A DNA stretch of 64,000 bases from Peredibacter starrii (lineage in GTDB: Bacteria > Bdellovibrionota > Bacteriovoracia > Bacteriovoracales > Bacteriovoracaceae): positions 1,674,001 through 1,738,000 of the forward strand of contig NZ_CP139487.1 of NCBI RefSeq assembly GCF_034259205.1. Direction: 5' to 3'. Below the pieces are notes generated by a model that was not told the origin of the DNA, searched no databases, and worked only from the letters and a program-made list of their open reading frames with translations. Positions 1-10,370 of this stretch are shown here, in pieces. The position numbers and the translations under genes were made by a program. The first letter of the stretch is position 1. Every line of letters starts with the position of its first letter.

Positions 1-2
1 AT

Positions 3-3000
3 TTTATCTATGACTTTACTATCCCAGATCCTAATTCGTATTGGACGCTGGATAAAGTAAACGTTGATGGTGCAGTGGCCTTCGATGTCGTTAATGCTAA
101 AAACGGTATCATCACCGGTGCAGTTGAGACGGTCGGTAAAGTTGATGAAGGTAGAAGTTTTATTGGCGCGGATGAATTTATTGAAGTGCCTTTTGATTCT
201 TCTTTCCAACCTCAGAACCAAGTCACTCTTTCAGCATGGTTTAAAGTTCCAAGTTTTGGAGTGGCGGAAAGAGTTCTCGTTGGGAATTTTAATAATGGCG
301 GTTACGCACTTGTTCTTCAGAACAATGGTCTTCATTTTAGAGTGAGAGTGGGTGGGGCGACTGAAGTTATTACAACTTCAACTGGCGGACTTGCGACAGA
401 TACCTGGCACCACGTAGTGGGAATCTATGATAACGGAACGCTTCGTCTGTTTGTAAATGGAGCTGAAATTCTTCCAAGTGTAAGCGCTGCCGCCACAAAC
501 AAAGACATCGAATACGCAAACTCTAACTCCCTAGTGATGGGAGCAGGAGCTCCGGCCGCCACCGGAAACAGTGGAAGCTTCTTAACCGGTGGTCTGGATG
601 AAGTGGCCTTCTGGGACACGGCCCTTTCTGATACAGTCGTTGCGGAAATCTATGACCGTGGTATGGAAGGGGACCAGGTTTACTATAATGTGACCCCTCC
701 AGAAATTCCGATTAACTTAAATATCACTTACTATAACTCACTCGTTTCTCGAGCGAACTTAAGTGTGAACAGTTGTACAGACCTTGATTATATTATCGTG
801 ACCAAGGATGAGTTCCCACCTGATAAGAACGACCCTGACTGGCAACGTTGTAACACTCTTGTGGGTGGTCTTCTTTCAAAAGAGCTAGAGACATCTGATT
901 CATTCGGGAAGCTTTGGACCAAGGACAATTACGGTAACGTTTCAAGAACGTTTGAATATGTGCCTATTTCTACTCCATACGATAAACCAATTTCTCGTCC
1001 GGTGGTTCATTGGACCTTTGATAACGCTCACTATGTTGCGGGAACAAAAACTGCCTTCGATCGCCTGAGCCAGATTAACTTAAAGAGTGAAACATTGATG
1101 AAGGCCTCTGGGGATGCTTGTCAGCACTTCCAGGGCATTGATCCGAATAATAGTGCCTTATTAACTAACCAAGCAGGGGTCCTTAATCAGGCCTTTACGT
1201 TTGGTATCATGAATACCTATAAGAACCCAACCATCCTTCGTTCGAATCATCCGAGTAACTCTAAGTTAAAACCGTTGAATAAACTTTCCGTGGCCGCTTG
1301 GGTCTATATCGTAGGTAATACTGCCTCTCAAGATAAACACATTGTGAGTAACCTCTATAACGGTAAAGGCTGGGCACTTAGAATTCAGGCCGCCAACGTA
1401 GATGACAGGGGTCTTCGTTTCACCGTCATCACGAATCAGGGAACAGTCGAGCCGTATCTTGAGACCAAAAACATTGCCACCGGCTGGCACTTAGTGGTTG
1501 GTACCTATGATGGTCAGAAAGCATCTCTGTTCATGGATGGTATTTTTGTTAAGTCCTTCTCACTCCCGGCACCCGGACAAATTCTTTATGAACCAGGTGT
1601 AAATACCTTCGTAGGCTCACAAGCTTCTTTAACTAATTTACCGACTCGTTGGGAAACTTACAGAGCAGAACTAGTTTGTGGAGCGGCCTCGGGGGTCAAT
1701 ACCGGTAACATTCTTAATAACTCTTATTACGAAAATAAAATTGATGAAATTATCGTGTGGGAAAAGAGTTTAAGTAAATTGGAAGTGTCGTCGCTTTATC
1801 ACAACGGTGCGGACATTCTTTATGCTTCTGATACAGTTCCTCCTACTCTGGCATCTCTCACACTTGAAAATACTCGTCCTAACATGTTCTCGAACAAGGC
1901 CTACTTCTCACTTAGTTCTTGTAACCTTGCGGGCCCATTAAATAACGTTATCTCTGGTGTTCTGGTTAACGAAGGAACACGACCGGATAAACAAGACGAG
2001 CGTTGGGAATCATGTCGTACTCGTCTGGGATCGTTTGGTCTGGAAAATCTCACTCCTGGTGGTCATACCATTACAGTGTGGTTCAAAGACCTTGCTGGTA
2101 ACGTCACTCCGGTTTCATCAGATCTAGTGGTGGATTTTATCGATGGCCTTCTTCCTTCTGCCAACGCTGTATGGCCATTGGACGCGACTCATACGATTTC
2201 AAAATACTCTCGTGATGTGATTGATAACAAGGTTCATGATTTACTACTGGTAAATATCGATACTCCACTTAACCCGGATGCTCATGCGGTAACGGGGAAG
2301 GTGAATGAAGGTATTGATCTGGCCGCGACATCTACCACCAACGGTGCGTTCATGTCAGCGACTTCAACTAAGCTCCTTCGTCCCGTGAACTACTTTTCGG
2401 TGGGGGGATGGTTTAGTCTTACTCAAGGTGATGCGACGACAAGAGTACTGGTGGATCATCATACTTATTCTTCGGCCACAGTCCGCAGTGGTTACAAACT
2501 CTACATGACTGGTGGCCAACTTCGTTTAACAACTGAATTAGATATCGCTGGAACGATCACCATGTCTGCTCCAATGGCCTCAATCACCACTGGCTGGCAC
2601 CACGTAGTAGGTGTGTTCACTGGTTGGGAAATGAAGCTCTATATAGATGGAGTGCAAGTAGGGACGAGTGGTCTTTTGGCGGAGAGAGACTTTATTCGTT
2701 ATGATATTCTGACTGACTTCCGTGTGGGAGCTGAGTCAGAGAACAATGTGAATCCAATTTCTTTCTTTGACGGCATGGTGGATGAAATCGCCCTTTGGGG
2801 ATTTGACATGACCCCTGCGCAAGTTACGAGTGTTGTTAATGCTCCTAACAGTAACTCTCATATTTATGCCGCTCTCCCTGCACCAAATAACGTAGATAAT
2901 GCTTTTATCTATCACTACGATAATTTTGGCTCTCGCGCGAGAATGACCATTCTTGATTGTACGAACACTCCCTATGTTTATGTGAACGCCCAGAATGCTG

Positions 3001-6000
3001 GTGCTCCTCATCCGGCGGATCCGGACTGGAGAAATTGTCAGGCAGGTCCGGGTGCCATCATTTCGGCGAAATTGCCTCTTAATACGACCTATGTAGATGT
3101 TTATGCCAAAAACTCTGATGGTATTGTATCAAGCGCTCCGGGAAGAAAAGAGATTCTTCCGGTCCTCTATGATTATGATCTGACTCTACCAATTACTTAT
3201 TTATCTTTTAACGAAGAACATTTCACGACCGTTGAGCGTGACTTTATCATTAATGCTGCCGGCACTCGTACCGGTACTCCGGTCAGACAATCTAATAATG
3301 ATGGTGATGCACTCTTATTAACTGCCGCTCAGGCGGTTGATACGAACACGGCAAAAATTTATGATCTTCGAGATGGATTGTCTTTTGGCCTTTGGGTGGA
3401 TCTGACTCAAAACGATTCTTCCACTAGAAGAATCGTTGCCCGCAACGGTTCGGCGGTTCTGGACGATACAAGCCTTCTACTCGAAGGTGGATATCTAAAA
3501 TTTAAATTGAATGTTCCACTTGTGACAGATTATATGCGCTCAACTCAAACAGTTGAGGCGCGCTATCCTACGTCTCAAATCTCGACGGGTAAACATTTTG
3601 TCGTTGCCACTTATGATGGCTTTGATATGAAGCTTTATCTTGATTCCACTTTAGTGGCCGCTGAGAACATAGGGGATAGAAACTATAATCCAACTATTAA
3701 ACGAATTGTTGATATGGATGGTATAGGTGGATTTAAAGTTGGTCTGGGAATTGTGGGGCAGGTCGATGAATTCATGGTCTTTGACCGTCCAATCACAGAA
3801 AAAGAAATCATCGCCTGGTATCGTCGTTATAGCGATGCCATCACTCCGGGTGACACGACTCCACCGGCCCAGGGCCGTGGCATTAGTGTCTTTGCTTCGA
3901 CCTTTGGTACTAACTGGCCAACAGATAATAGTAATCCATATTTTACGATCGATAACTGCTCAGACATTAATGGTATCTATATCAGCTTAAGTGCCACTCC
4001 TCCTGCCTTCGATGCCCAAGGTTGGCAGAACTGTACGACACTTGAGGCCTATCTGAAGAGTCCGACTCTGAATGCTGGTTCAAACACTGTTTACTTCTAC
4101 TATCGTGATGCTCACGGAAACGTTTCTGCCGGCCAGCCGGTAGAAGTAGTTTACACCGTTCCTCCTCGTCCAAATCCGGTCGCGTACTGGAACTTCGATG
4201 ATGACTCCATGGTGGGTGAGAAGAACTTTGAGCCAGTGAACTGGCAAATGGCCCATACCTATGCCATTACTCCAAGTGACTATGTTGCTGGTGGAGTAGG
4301 CCGCGCCATTCAGTTTGATGGTCTCAGAAAATATGTTGAAGTAGAGAATAACCCGGTCATTAAACCAGTAGATGAGCTTTCCATTAATTTCTGGATCAAT
4401 GTTCCCACACTGATTGCGGATCGTGGGGCCAAAACTATTTTAAGTACTCGAAGTGTAGGACATGAAGGTTATGAGATTCGTTGGTCATGTAACGTTCCTA
4501 CTTTATTCGATGCGACCACTGCACTGACCGCATGTCCTCCCACTGATTTATATCGATATGAGTTTTTCGAATTTATCTTGAATGTAAATGGTCAGGACGT
4601 CGTACTGGATTATCCTCAGAACCAGCTTGGTACTGGACCAATGTTCATCAGCGCGACCTTTGACGGTCGTTATATGAAGCTCTACAAGAACGGAAATCTT
4701 CTTCGCAAGAAAGATCTGGGTTATGAGGGGATGATTACTTATAACGCTTCAAAAAATACCTCTCTGACAATTGGTGCACGAGCAGGTGATTTTGAAAAAC
4801 CAGTGGGTGGATACTTCAGAGGTGTGATCGATGAGGTGATGATTTATAACACCGCCCTTTATCAGGCCCATATCACTGACATCTATAACAACTTTATTTT
4901 GACCAATACTCGTATCTACAATCCGGGTCTGGCGGTTATTACTCCTCCAAATTCTCGAACTACCATCTATGAACCGGGTAAAAAATCTTACGGTTCTCGT
5001 CTAAAACTAACGGTTTCCGATTGTACAGATATGAATATGGTGCTGGTGAATAATTCTCTAACTGCTCCTGCGGCCAACGATGAGAACTGGCAACCATGTA
5101 ACACAATGGCCGGCGGTATCACATCAGCTCCGATGAATTACAATACAACTGTGACACCTAGAGTGTGGGCGAAGTCCTTCACGGGACAGGTGAGTGCGGG
5201 ATCCGGAACGGCAAATGGTGAAACATTTGTGATGTCTAATTTCGTGACTGACATTCCTCGTCCAAAGATCACGTGGACCATGGACTCTACTTTCTCTGGA
5301 CACACCATCGGCAATGAAGTTCGTGACTCATTATCTTGGTCAGATGGTGCTCTTGATTTGATTGGAACCCCAACTTCAACGGTAACTCAACTATCCGGAA
5401 CATTCAGTATTGCTCCAGGCACTGATATGGTTTCTGGTAACTCAACTTCTTTTTTGGGTGAATTAGAGGTCGGTGACCGAATTAAAATTGGCAATGAGTC
5501 TCTGGAAGTGAAGGCAATCACTAATAATACAACCATGCAAATGAAGGCCAATCATCTGGCCGGTGCCACGAACTATGTTGCCTATAGAATAGGTCAGAAG
5601 TCAGGCAGTAAGTCGGCGATCGAAGGTGGTTTCATTTTCGACGGTGTTCAGGACATGATTTCAATCCATCCGACCGCTGCTACCAACCCAATGTATGACC
5701 TGACTATATCTGCCTGGGTAGAACTTAAAAAAGGTGAAACTCAGTATCGCCATATCGTAGGTAACAATCAGTATTTTGCGACTTCGACTGGTGCCGGATC
5801 TGGACTTCGAGTGAAGGACGGTCAATTACAATTTTTCGTGACTGCCTGGACGGGTACAACTCAGCCAACATACACCGTGGGAATCGATACCAACATTTAT
5901 AATTCTGGTCTTCACCATGTGGCCGGAACATATGATGGACGGGATTTAAAATTATATCTTGATGGTGTGTTTGTTAAACAATATGCGATTCCATTCTTCA

Positions 6001-9000
6001 ATGCTGCACGCTACGAACTTTATCATGATGACTTCAGTAACTGGACCGTTGGAGCAGAAACTGATCTTAACAATGCTGGTGCTCCAGGATCGTTTTTTAA
6101 CGGCGTGATTGATGAAGTTCAAATCTGGCATAAACCTCTAACTGAACAACAAATTTATTATGTATATGAGTACGGTGGTGCTCACTTGCCAGACGTGCTT
6201 AAAGATGGAATTCCTCCGACAGATCCAGGGATTTATCTTGCTAACGGCTTAACGACTTCATCCATGCCTTGGGCCTATTTCACAATGCCATCTTGTACCG
6301 GCGCGAATGGAATTGAAATCAATGCGATTTATGTAAACGTTGCTCCAAGCCCGGCGCCGAATGAAGATGATGAAGGCTGGCAGTTCTGTAGTTTAGATGC
6401 GGCCTACATTGTTTCATCATTAATTGATCGTGGTACATCTACTGTGAATGTTTACTTCCGAGATGAACAAGGTGATATCTCTGGCTCAACTTCATTCACA
6501 TACACTTATCAGCCACCTGAAATGATCAATCCTCTGGCCTACTATTCGTTCAATGCGGCCGATAGAACTGGTAACTATTACTTCCACGACAAGGCGGGTA
6601 CGAAGCATATCCGTGCAACGGTCACGGCCTATAATCCAGTCAGAGCAGGTAAAGTTGGAGATGGTTTTGGTAAGGCCCTGCCGGCAGATGGTATGTACTA
6701 TAACGCCATTGAGGGGACTTATCGAGCAGAATACGATTCTGTGAAGGACTACTCAGTTGCCTTTTGGTATAGACCGTTTGAGGCGATTGTTGCTGATGAA
6801 GTCCTTCTTGATCAAGGTCAATATACAATTACCAGAACTATATCTGATACCATTGAAGTCACAACTCGGGCCGGTGGTAACTGGGTCAAACGAAGTGTGG
6901 CCCGTATTGCTCCTCAGAAGTGGAACCACATTGGAGTCATTCGTAAGAATAACTCTCTTAAAATTTACATCAACGGACGCGTCGACTCTTCTCACCTCAT
7001 TTCAACCGGAAATCTTGATGCCAATATGGGCAAAATGAAAATGGGTGATTCAAAAGGTTACTATGATGAACTCGTTCTTTATGATTCGGCCCTGACAGAT
7101 GCTCAACTTGCTTACGTTTACTACCATGGGGAGAAGAGCGAATCAATTGATGTCGTCGTTCCTAATCTTGTGGTTGCTCCGACTCCTCAGCATTATTGGA
7201 ACTTTGATAATTCAACTTTTGCCGATCCTTACTTAAATTCTGTTACGAATCCTCTACCACTTAAAAAGTATAATGCTGTCGCCTCTAACCAGAGCGGGGT
7301 GAACTCTAAAGTAGGAGAAGGTTTCTTCTTCCAGCGCTTTGAAGATATGATTAATGGTGGAGAAGCAAATACCATTGGTAAACAACAGTACTTAGAATCT
7401 GATTCCGCTGCCCCTCTGGCCCTCGGACAAAATTTTACAATTTCAATGTGGGTGAAACAACCAACTCCTCGTGGTTATTATGCGACCGGTGCTTCGGCCG
7501 GCCACACTGATAGCACGGCGGTCTTTGATATGTGGGGTAATGATCCGGAAGATCGAGCTTTCTCTCTTACATATACAAGAGGGGTATCGGCACCTACCTC
7601 AAGTACTGCCTATGAATTCAAAGTGAAAATTGGCTCAATCGAATCAGTTGTAAGTACTAATGTCACCTATATCCTGGATTCGTTTGAGACCGCGTGGACA
7701 CATTTAACGGTGAGAAGAAAAGATAAAATTCTAACGATTTTCGTGAATGGAGTAGAGTCAAGTTCAACCACTCTCATATCTTCTGCACCTGTGAACGTTC
7801 CAGAGATGACTCGTCTGCGCGTAGGTAACTCAAGTTTATATAGTTATTATAATATACCTGGTACTGTGACAGTTGCTTCAGGATCGACCAACGTCGTAGG
7901 TACCGGAACTCAATTTATGACGGATCTGTTTGAGCAAAAAACAGGTACTGTAACTGTGAGTGCCGGAACAACGGCCGTTGTGGGTAACGGAACCATGTTC
8001 TTGACACAATTTGCAGTCGGTAATCTTGTTCGTATCGCCGGGACTTATCATCAGATTGCGACCGTCACGGACAACTTAAACATGACGCTCTCAACACCTC
8101 ATGTGGCCGGTGCTACTGACGATACAATTGCAAAACGTACGACGAATACGGTCAGAATCGGTCTAAGTAATTACACGATTGCAAGCATTACTGATGATAC
8201 TCACTTGACCTTGAATACGGCCCATTCAACTGGTGTCACAAATGAATATCTTGGTCTCAACATCAATACTGCCAACGCTGCCGCCATCGATGAGTATGGT
8301 TTCAACGGTTACATTGATGAACTTGCGGTATGGGATTCGGCCCTGACTCAACGTCAGATTTATGATCTAAGTCTTAAGGGTAATGCAGGTACTGCAATTC
8401 CAGTTGAACCAATGGGAACGATCATTGGTGTGAATGGAAGCACGACGGTTAATACCGCCCGTGCAAAAATTAAGCTTAACGACTGCAATGGTTATTCTCA
8501 TGTATGGATTGGTTTTGCAGGAGACGCGGCCCCAACTGATGCTTCGGTAGGAGACGCCACATATCCAGGATGGGTGGCATGTTCAGACGCCATGGAATTA
8601 GATTCTCCAGTTCTGGTGGGAGATTCATTAAATAATCTAAGAATCTGGTTTATGACTGGAAACGTGGTCTCAAGTTATACCTATGACGTTGGTGTGACTC
8701 AAGCGACAGGGGACACAACTCCTCCGGCAATTCCAATCATGGTCATGCTTAACTCTGATCCGACGACTGAATCATTTGCTCGTTTCACCATTACGTCTTG
8801 TGCTGATATCGCAGCTGTTTTCGTAGGTGAGAGTGGAACGACTCCAACTGCTCACCAATCTGGCTGGCAACCTTGTACGACCTCTGCGGGAGCGATCCTA
8901 TCTCAGGCCCTTACTGCTGGATTAAATAATATCAGTGTCTGGTTTAAAGATGCCGCCAACAATATGACCAGCAATACGGATTATTCTCTGACTTATAACG

Positions 9001-10370
9001 AGCCAGCTCTTCCAACTGCTGCTCTTCATATGACGATGGATGATGCTCAGATTATTGCTGCCACAAATTTTCAACGTGAAGTGATCACCAACGAACTAGC
9101 AAAAGGTGTGAACCCAGCGAATCTTTCAGCTGGTCGCGTAGGGATGGTAAATGAGGCGGTGAACTTCACCACCAATGCTTACTACGATATGGCCTATAGT
9201 CAATTAACTCTCACCAATACTCTGAGTTTCTTTACTTGGGTAAACGTCTCTGCTCCTGGAATGGATTCTCATCTTATTGGTCGATGGGACGGAACGGCCG
9301 CTAATGACTCATTTGCGGTTCGTATCGATAACACTGGCCGTTTATGTCTTGATCTTCAAACAACCGCCTCATCGGGTGTATGGAACACGCTTTCCTATAA
9401 ACGTGTGTGCTCGAGTGCTAAGGTTCCATTTGCAACTTGGCACCATGTGGGTGTGACTCGTAATGGGGGCACTATCCAGTTCTATATTGATAATGCTTCA
9501 GCGGGATTTGAAACAGTCAACTCGGCCGACTTTGCTCCTTCAACCCTTGGTCTTCGTGTGGGTGCTCAAGCAAGAGGTTCAGGAACTTTCGCCACTGAAG
9601 GTATGCTGGATGAATTGGCACTGTGGGCGCAGGTCTTAACAAACGATCAGCGTGGAGTGGTGTATGCAAAAGGTCTAAAAGATCAGCGTCTCTTCAATGA
9701 ACCGGCCCCTATTGATCCGGCAGTTTCTCCTGATCACTATTGGAAATTTGAAACTGGTTCAGCACTTACTGATCAGACCGGAGTTCTCAATTTCACTCTT
9801 AATTCAGGTGCTACGATTACAACAGTGGGTGGGCAGGTTGATGACTTCATGACGTTTGTGGCCGCTGAATCTGATGTGATTCAAACTCCACCAACGAACT
9901 TAAACCTCAATGCTGATTTCACCATGTCAGTCTGGGTAAATCCTACGACTCTTGTTGCCAGTGATATTGTGAACAAATGGGACACGACAACTCCTGTGCA
10001 GCAAAGCTTCCGCTTAAGCATGTCGGCCGCGGGTATTATAACTTTCCATTATCAAACCACTGCTGTGGGTAGTATCGCCAGTGTTCAGAGTATTCCGGCC
10101 GGTTCATGGACACAAATTACAGTTGCTCGTAGAGGAGCCGCGCTTTATCTATACTTAAACGGCTATGTTCAGAATGTCGTGAATATCGGCATTGATCCGA
10201 TTGTTAATGCTTCTTCGATCCCATTCAGTGTGGGTGGTAATGGCTTTAATAGCAGCAACTACTTCAATGGTGCGATTGATGATCTGGCAATTTATCAGAG
10301 CTACTTAAAAGAGCGTAAGGTTCGCTTTAATATCGAGAAAGGAATAATGGGAGATCCATTAATCCCTTAA
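3..10370 (+). CDS. Giant LamG-repeat surface/secreted protein (5' partial)
   Basis: The reading frame is open from the left edge, so the N-terminus lies outside the window; the GTG at 75 is only the first possible internal start. About 3,455 codons are visible. Ten LamG/concanavalin-like domains can be counted from their core motif (W/G-x-H-x-V-x-G-x-Y-D-G, then L-x-L-Y-x-D-G) near bases 400, 1485, 2595, 3590, 4650, 5905, 6920, 7690, 9440 and 10100. Eight beta modules with two conserved cysteines and W-Q-x-C (C-x-D near the start, W-x-x-C after about 25 residues) lie between most of them. Glycine- and threonine-rich mini-modules interrupt LamG 6 and 8. No membrane anchor is visible at the C-terminus (ends D-P-L-I-P). 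LamG_3 domains usually bind carbohydrate or protein ligands, so a cell-surface adhesin is likely but inferred. The 3' end overlaps the convergent gene by 12 bases. Confidence 0.9.
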   Translation, partial: FIYDFTIPDPNSYWTLDKVNVDGAVAFDVVNAKNGIITGAVETVGKVDEGRSFIGADEFIEVPFDSSFQPQNQVTLSAWFKVPSFGVAERVLVGNFNNGGYALVLQNNGLHFRVRVGGATEVITTSTGGLATDTWHHVVGIYDNGTLRLFVNGAEILPSVSAAATNKDIEYANSNSLVMGAGAPAATGNSGSFLTGGLDEVAFWDTALSDTVVAEIYDRGMEGDQVYYNVTPPEIPINLNITYYNSLVSRANLSVNSCTDLDYIIVTKDEFPPDKNDPDWQRCNTLVGGLLSKELETSDSFGKLWTKDNYGNVSRTFEYVPISTPYDKPISRPVVHWTFDNAHYVAGTKTAFDRLSQINLKSETLMKASGDACQHFQGIDPNNSALLTNQAGVLNQAFTFGIMNTYKNPTILRSNHPSNSKLKPLNKLSVAAWVYIVGNTASQDKHIVSNLYNGKGWALRIQAANVDDRGLRFTVITNQGTVEPYLETKNIATGWHLVVGTYDGQKASLFMDGIFVKSFSLPAPGQILYEPGVNTFVGSQASLTNLPTRWETYRAELVCGAASGVNTGNILNNSYYENKIDEIIVWEKSLSKLEVSSLYHNGADILYASDTVPPTLASLTLENTRPNMFSNKAYFSLSSCNLAGPLNNVISGVLVNEGTRPDKQDERWESCRTRLGSFGLENLTPGGHTITVWFKDLAGNVTPVSSDLVVDFIDGLLPSANAVWPLDATHTISKYSRDVIDNKVHDLLLVNIDTPLNPDAHAVTGKVNEGIDLAATSTTNGAFMSATSTKLLRPVNYFSVGGWFSLTQGDATTRVLVDHHTYSSATVRSGYKLYMTGGQLRLTTELDIAGTITMSAPMASITTGWHHVVGVFTGWEMKLYIDGVQVGTSGLLAERDFIRYDILTDFRVGAESENNVNPISFFDGMVDEIALWGFDMTPAQVTSVVNAPNSNSHIYAALPAPNNVDNAFIYHYDNFGSRARMTILDCTNTPYVYVNAQNAGAPHPADPDWRNCQAGPGAIISAKLPLNTTYVDVYAKNSDGIVSSAPGRKEILPVLYDYDLTLPITYLSFNEEHFTTVERDFIINAAGTRTGTPVRQSNNDGDALLLTAAQAVDTNTAKIYDLRDGLSFGLWVDLTQNDSSTRRIVARNGSAVLDDTSLLLEGGYLKFKLNVPLVTDYMRSTQTVEARYPTSQISTGKHFVVATYDGFDMKLYLDSTLVAAENIGDRNYNPTIKRIVDMDGIGGFKVGLGIVGQVDEFMVFDRPITEKEIIAWYRRYSDAITPGDTTPPAQGRGISVFASTFGTNWPTDNSNPYFTIDNCSDINGIYISLSATPPAFDAQGWQNCTTLEAYLKSPTLNAGSNTVYFYYRDAHGNVSAGQPVEVVYTVPPRPNPVAYWNFDDDSMVGEKNFEPVNWQMAHTYAITPSDYVAGGVGRAIQFDGLRKYVEVENNPVIKPVDELSINFWINVPTLIADRGAKTILSTRSVGHEGYEIRWSCNVPTLFDATTALTACPPTDLYRYEFFEFILNVNGQDVVLDYPQNQLGTGPMFISATFDGRYMKLYKNGNLLRKKDLGYEGMITYNASKNTSLTIGARAGDFEKPVGGYFRGVIDEVMIYNTALYQAHITDIYNNFILTNTRIYNPGLAVITPPNSRTTIYEPGKKSYGSRLKLTVSDCTDMNMVLVNNSLTAPAANDENWQPCNTMAGGITSAPMNYNTTVTPRVWAKSFTGQVSAGSGTANGETFVMSNFVTDIPRPKITWTMDSTFSGHTIGNEVRDSLSWSDGALDLIGTPTSTVTQLSGTFSIAPGTDMVSGNSTSFLGELEVGDRIKIGNESLEVKAITNNTTMQMKANHLAGATNYVAYRIGQKSGSKSAIEGGFIFDGVQDMISIHPTAATNPMYDLTISAWVELKKGETQYRHIVGNNQYFATSTGAGSGLRVKDGQLQFFVTAWTGTTQPTYTVGIDTNIYNSGLHHVAGTYDGRDLKLYLDGVFVKQYAIPFFNAARYELYHDDFSNWTVGAETDLNNAGAPGSFFNGVIDEVQIWHKPLTEQQIYYVYEYGGAHLPDVLKDGIPPTDPGIYLANGLTTSSMPWAYFTMPSCTGANGIEINAIYVNVAPSPAPNEDDEGWQFCSLDAAYIVSSLIDRGTSTVNVYFRDEQGDISGSTSFTYTYQPPEMINPLAYYSFNAADRTGNYYFHDKAGTKHIRATVTAYNPVRAGKVGDGFGKALPADGMYYNAIEGTYRAEYDSVKDYSVAFWYRPFEAIVADEVLLDQGQYTITRTISDTIEVTTRAGGNWVKRSVARIAPQKWNHIGVIRKNNSLKIYINGRVDSSHLISTGNLDANMGKMKMGDSKGYYDELVLYDSALTDAQLAYVYYHGEKSESIDVVVPNLVVAPTPQHYWNFDNSTFADPYLNSVTNPLPLKKYNAVASNQSGVNSKVGEGFFFQRFEDMINGGEANTIGKQQYLESDSAAPLALGQNFTISMWVKQPTPRGYYATGASAGHTDSTAVFDMWGNDPEDRAFSLTYTRGVSAPTSSTAYEFKVKIGSIESVVSTNVTYILDSFETAWTHLTVRRKDKILTIFVNGVESSSTTLISSAPVNVPEMTRLRVGNSSLYSYYNIPGTVTVASGSTNVVGTGTQFMTDLFEQKTGTVTVSAGTTAVVGNGTMFLTQFAVGNLVRIAGTYHQIATVTDNLNMTLSTPHVAGATDDTIAKRTTNTVRIGLSNYTIASITDDTHLTLNTAHSTGVTNEYLGLNINTANAAAIDEYGFNGYIDELAVWDSALTQRQIYDLSLKGNAGTAIPVEPMGTIIGVNGSTTVNTARAKIKLNDCNGYSHVWIGFAGDAAPTDASVGDATYPGWVACSDAMELDSPVLVGDSLNNLRIWFMTGNVVSSYTYDVGVTQATGDTTPPAIPIMVMLNSDPTTESFARFTITSCADIAAVFVGESGTTPTAHQSGWQPCTTSAGAILSQALTAGLNNISVWFKDAANNMTSNTDYSLTYNEPALPTAALHMTMDDAQIIAATNFQREVITNELAKGVNPANLSAGRVGMVNEAVNFTTNAYYDMAYSQLTLTNTLSFFTWVNVSAPGMDSHLIGRWDGTAANDSFAVRIDNTGRLCLDLQTTASSGVWNTLSYKRVCSSAKVPFATWHHVGVTRNGGTIQFYIDNASAGFETVNSADFAPSTLGLRVGAQARGSGTFATEGMLDELALWAQVLTNDQRGVVYAKGLKDQRLFNEPAPIDPAVSPDHYWKFETGSALTDQTGVLNFTLNSGATITTVGGQVDDFMTFVAAESDVIQTPPTNLNLNADFTMSVWVNPTTLVASDIVNKWDTTTPVQQSFRLSMSAAGIITFHYQTTAVGSIASVQSIPAGSWTQITVARRGAALYLYLNGYVQNVVNIGIDPIVNASSIPFSVGGNGFNSSNYFNGAIDDLAIYQSYLKERKVRFNIEKGIMGDPLIP
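5397..5594 (+). repeat. Beta mini-module inserted in LamG domain 6
   Basis: This stretch encodes G-T-F-S-I-A-P-G-T-D-M-V-S-G-N-S-T-S-F, then V-G-D-R-I-K-I-G and a T-x-M-Q-M strand. It matches the pattern G-T-V-T-V-x-x-G-S-T-x-V-x-G-x-G-T-x-F ... V-G-x-x-I-x-I seen twice more at 7860-8250. It sits between the domain's opening segment (W-T-M-D-S-T, near 5275) and its continuation (F-I-F-D-G-V-Q-D, near 5633), so it interrupts a LamG domain rather than linking two. Confidence 0.6.
7860..8250 (+). repeat. Nested pair of beta mini-modules inside LamG domain 8
   Basis: A module opens at 7860 (G-T-V-T-V-A-S-G-S-T, then G-T-G-T-Q-F) and breaks off after about 28 residues. A second, complete copy starts at 7944 (G-T-V-T-V-S-A-G-T-T ... 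G-N-G-T-M-F ... V-G-N-L-V-R-I) and ends with T-L-S-T-P-H-V-A-G-A. From about 8144 the missing second half of the first module appears (N-T-V-R-I-G, then H-L-T-L-N-T-A-H-S-T-G). The simplest reading is one module inserted into its own copy. A triplication followed by partial deletion is the alternative. Confidence 0.6.

Noticed and set aside
6753-6995. Overlapping minus-strand open frames within the giant LamG gene
   Set aside because: They lack ribosome sites and family motifs and mirror the codon structure of the plus-strand gene, so they are shadows.
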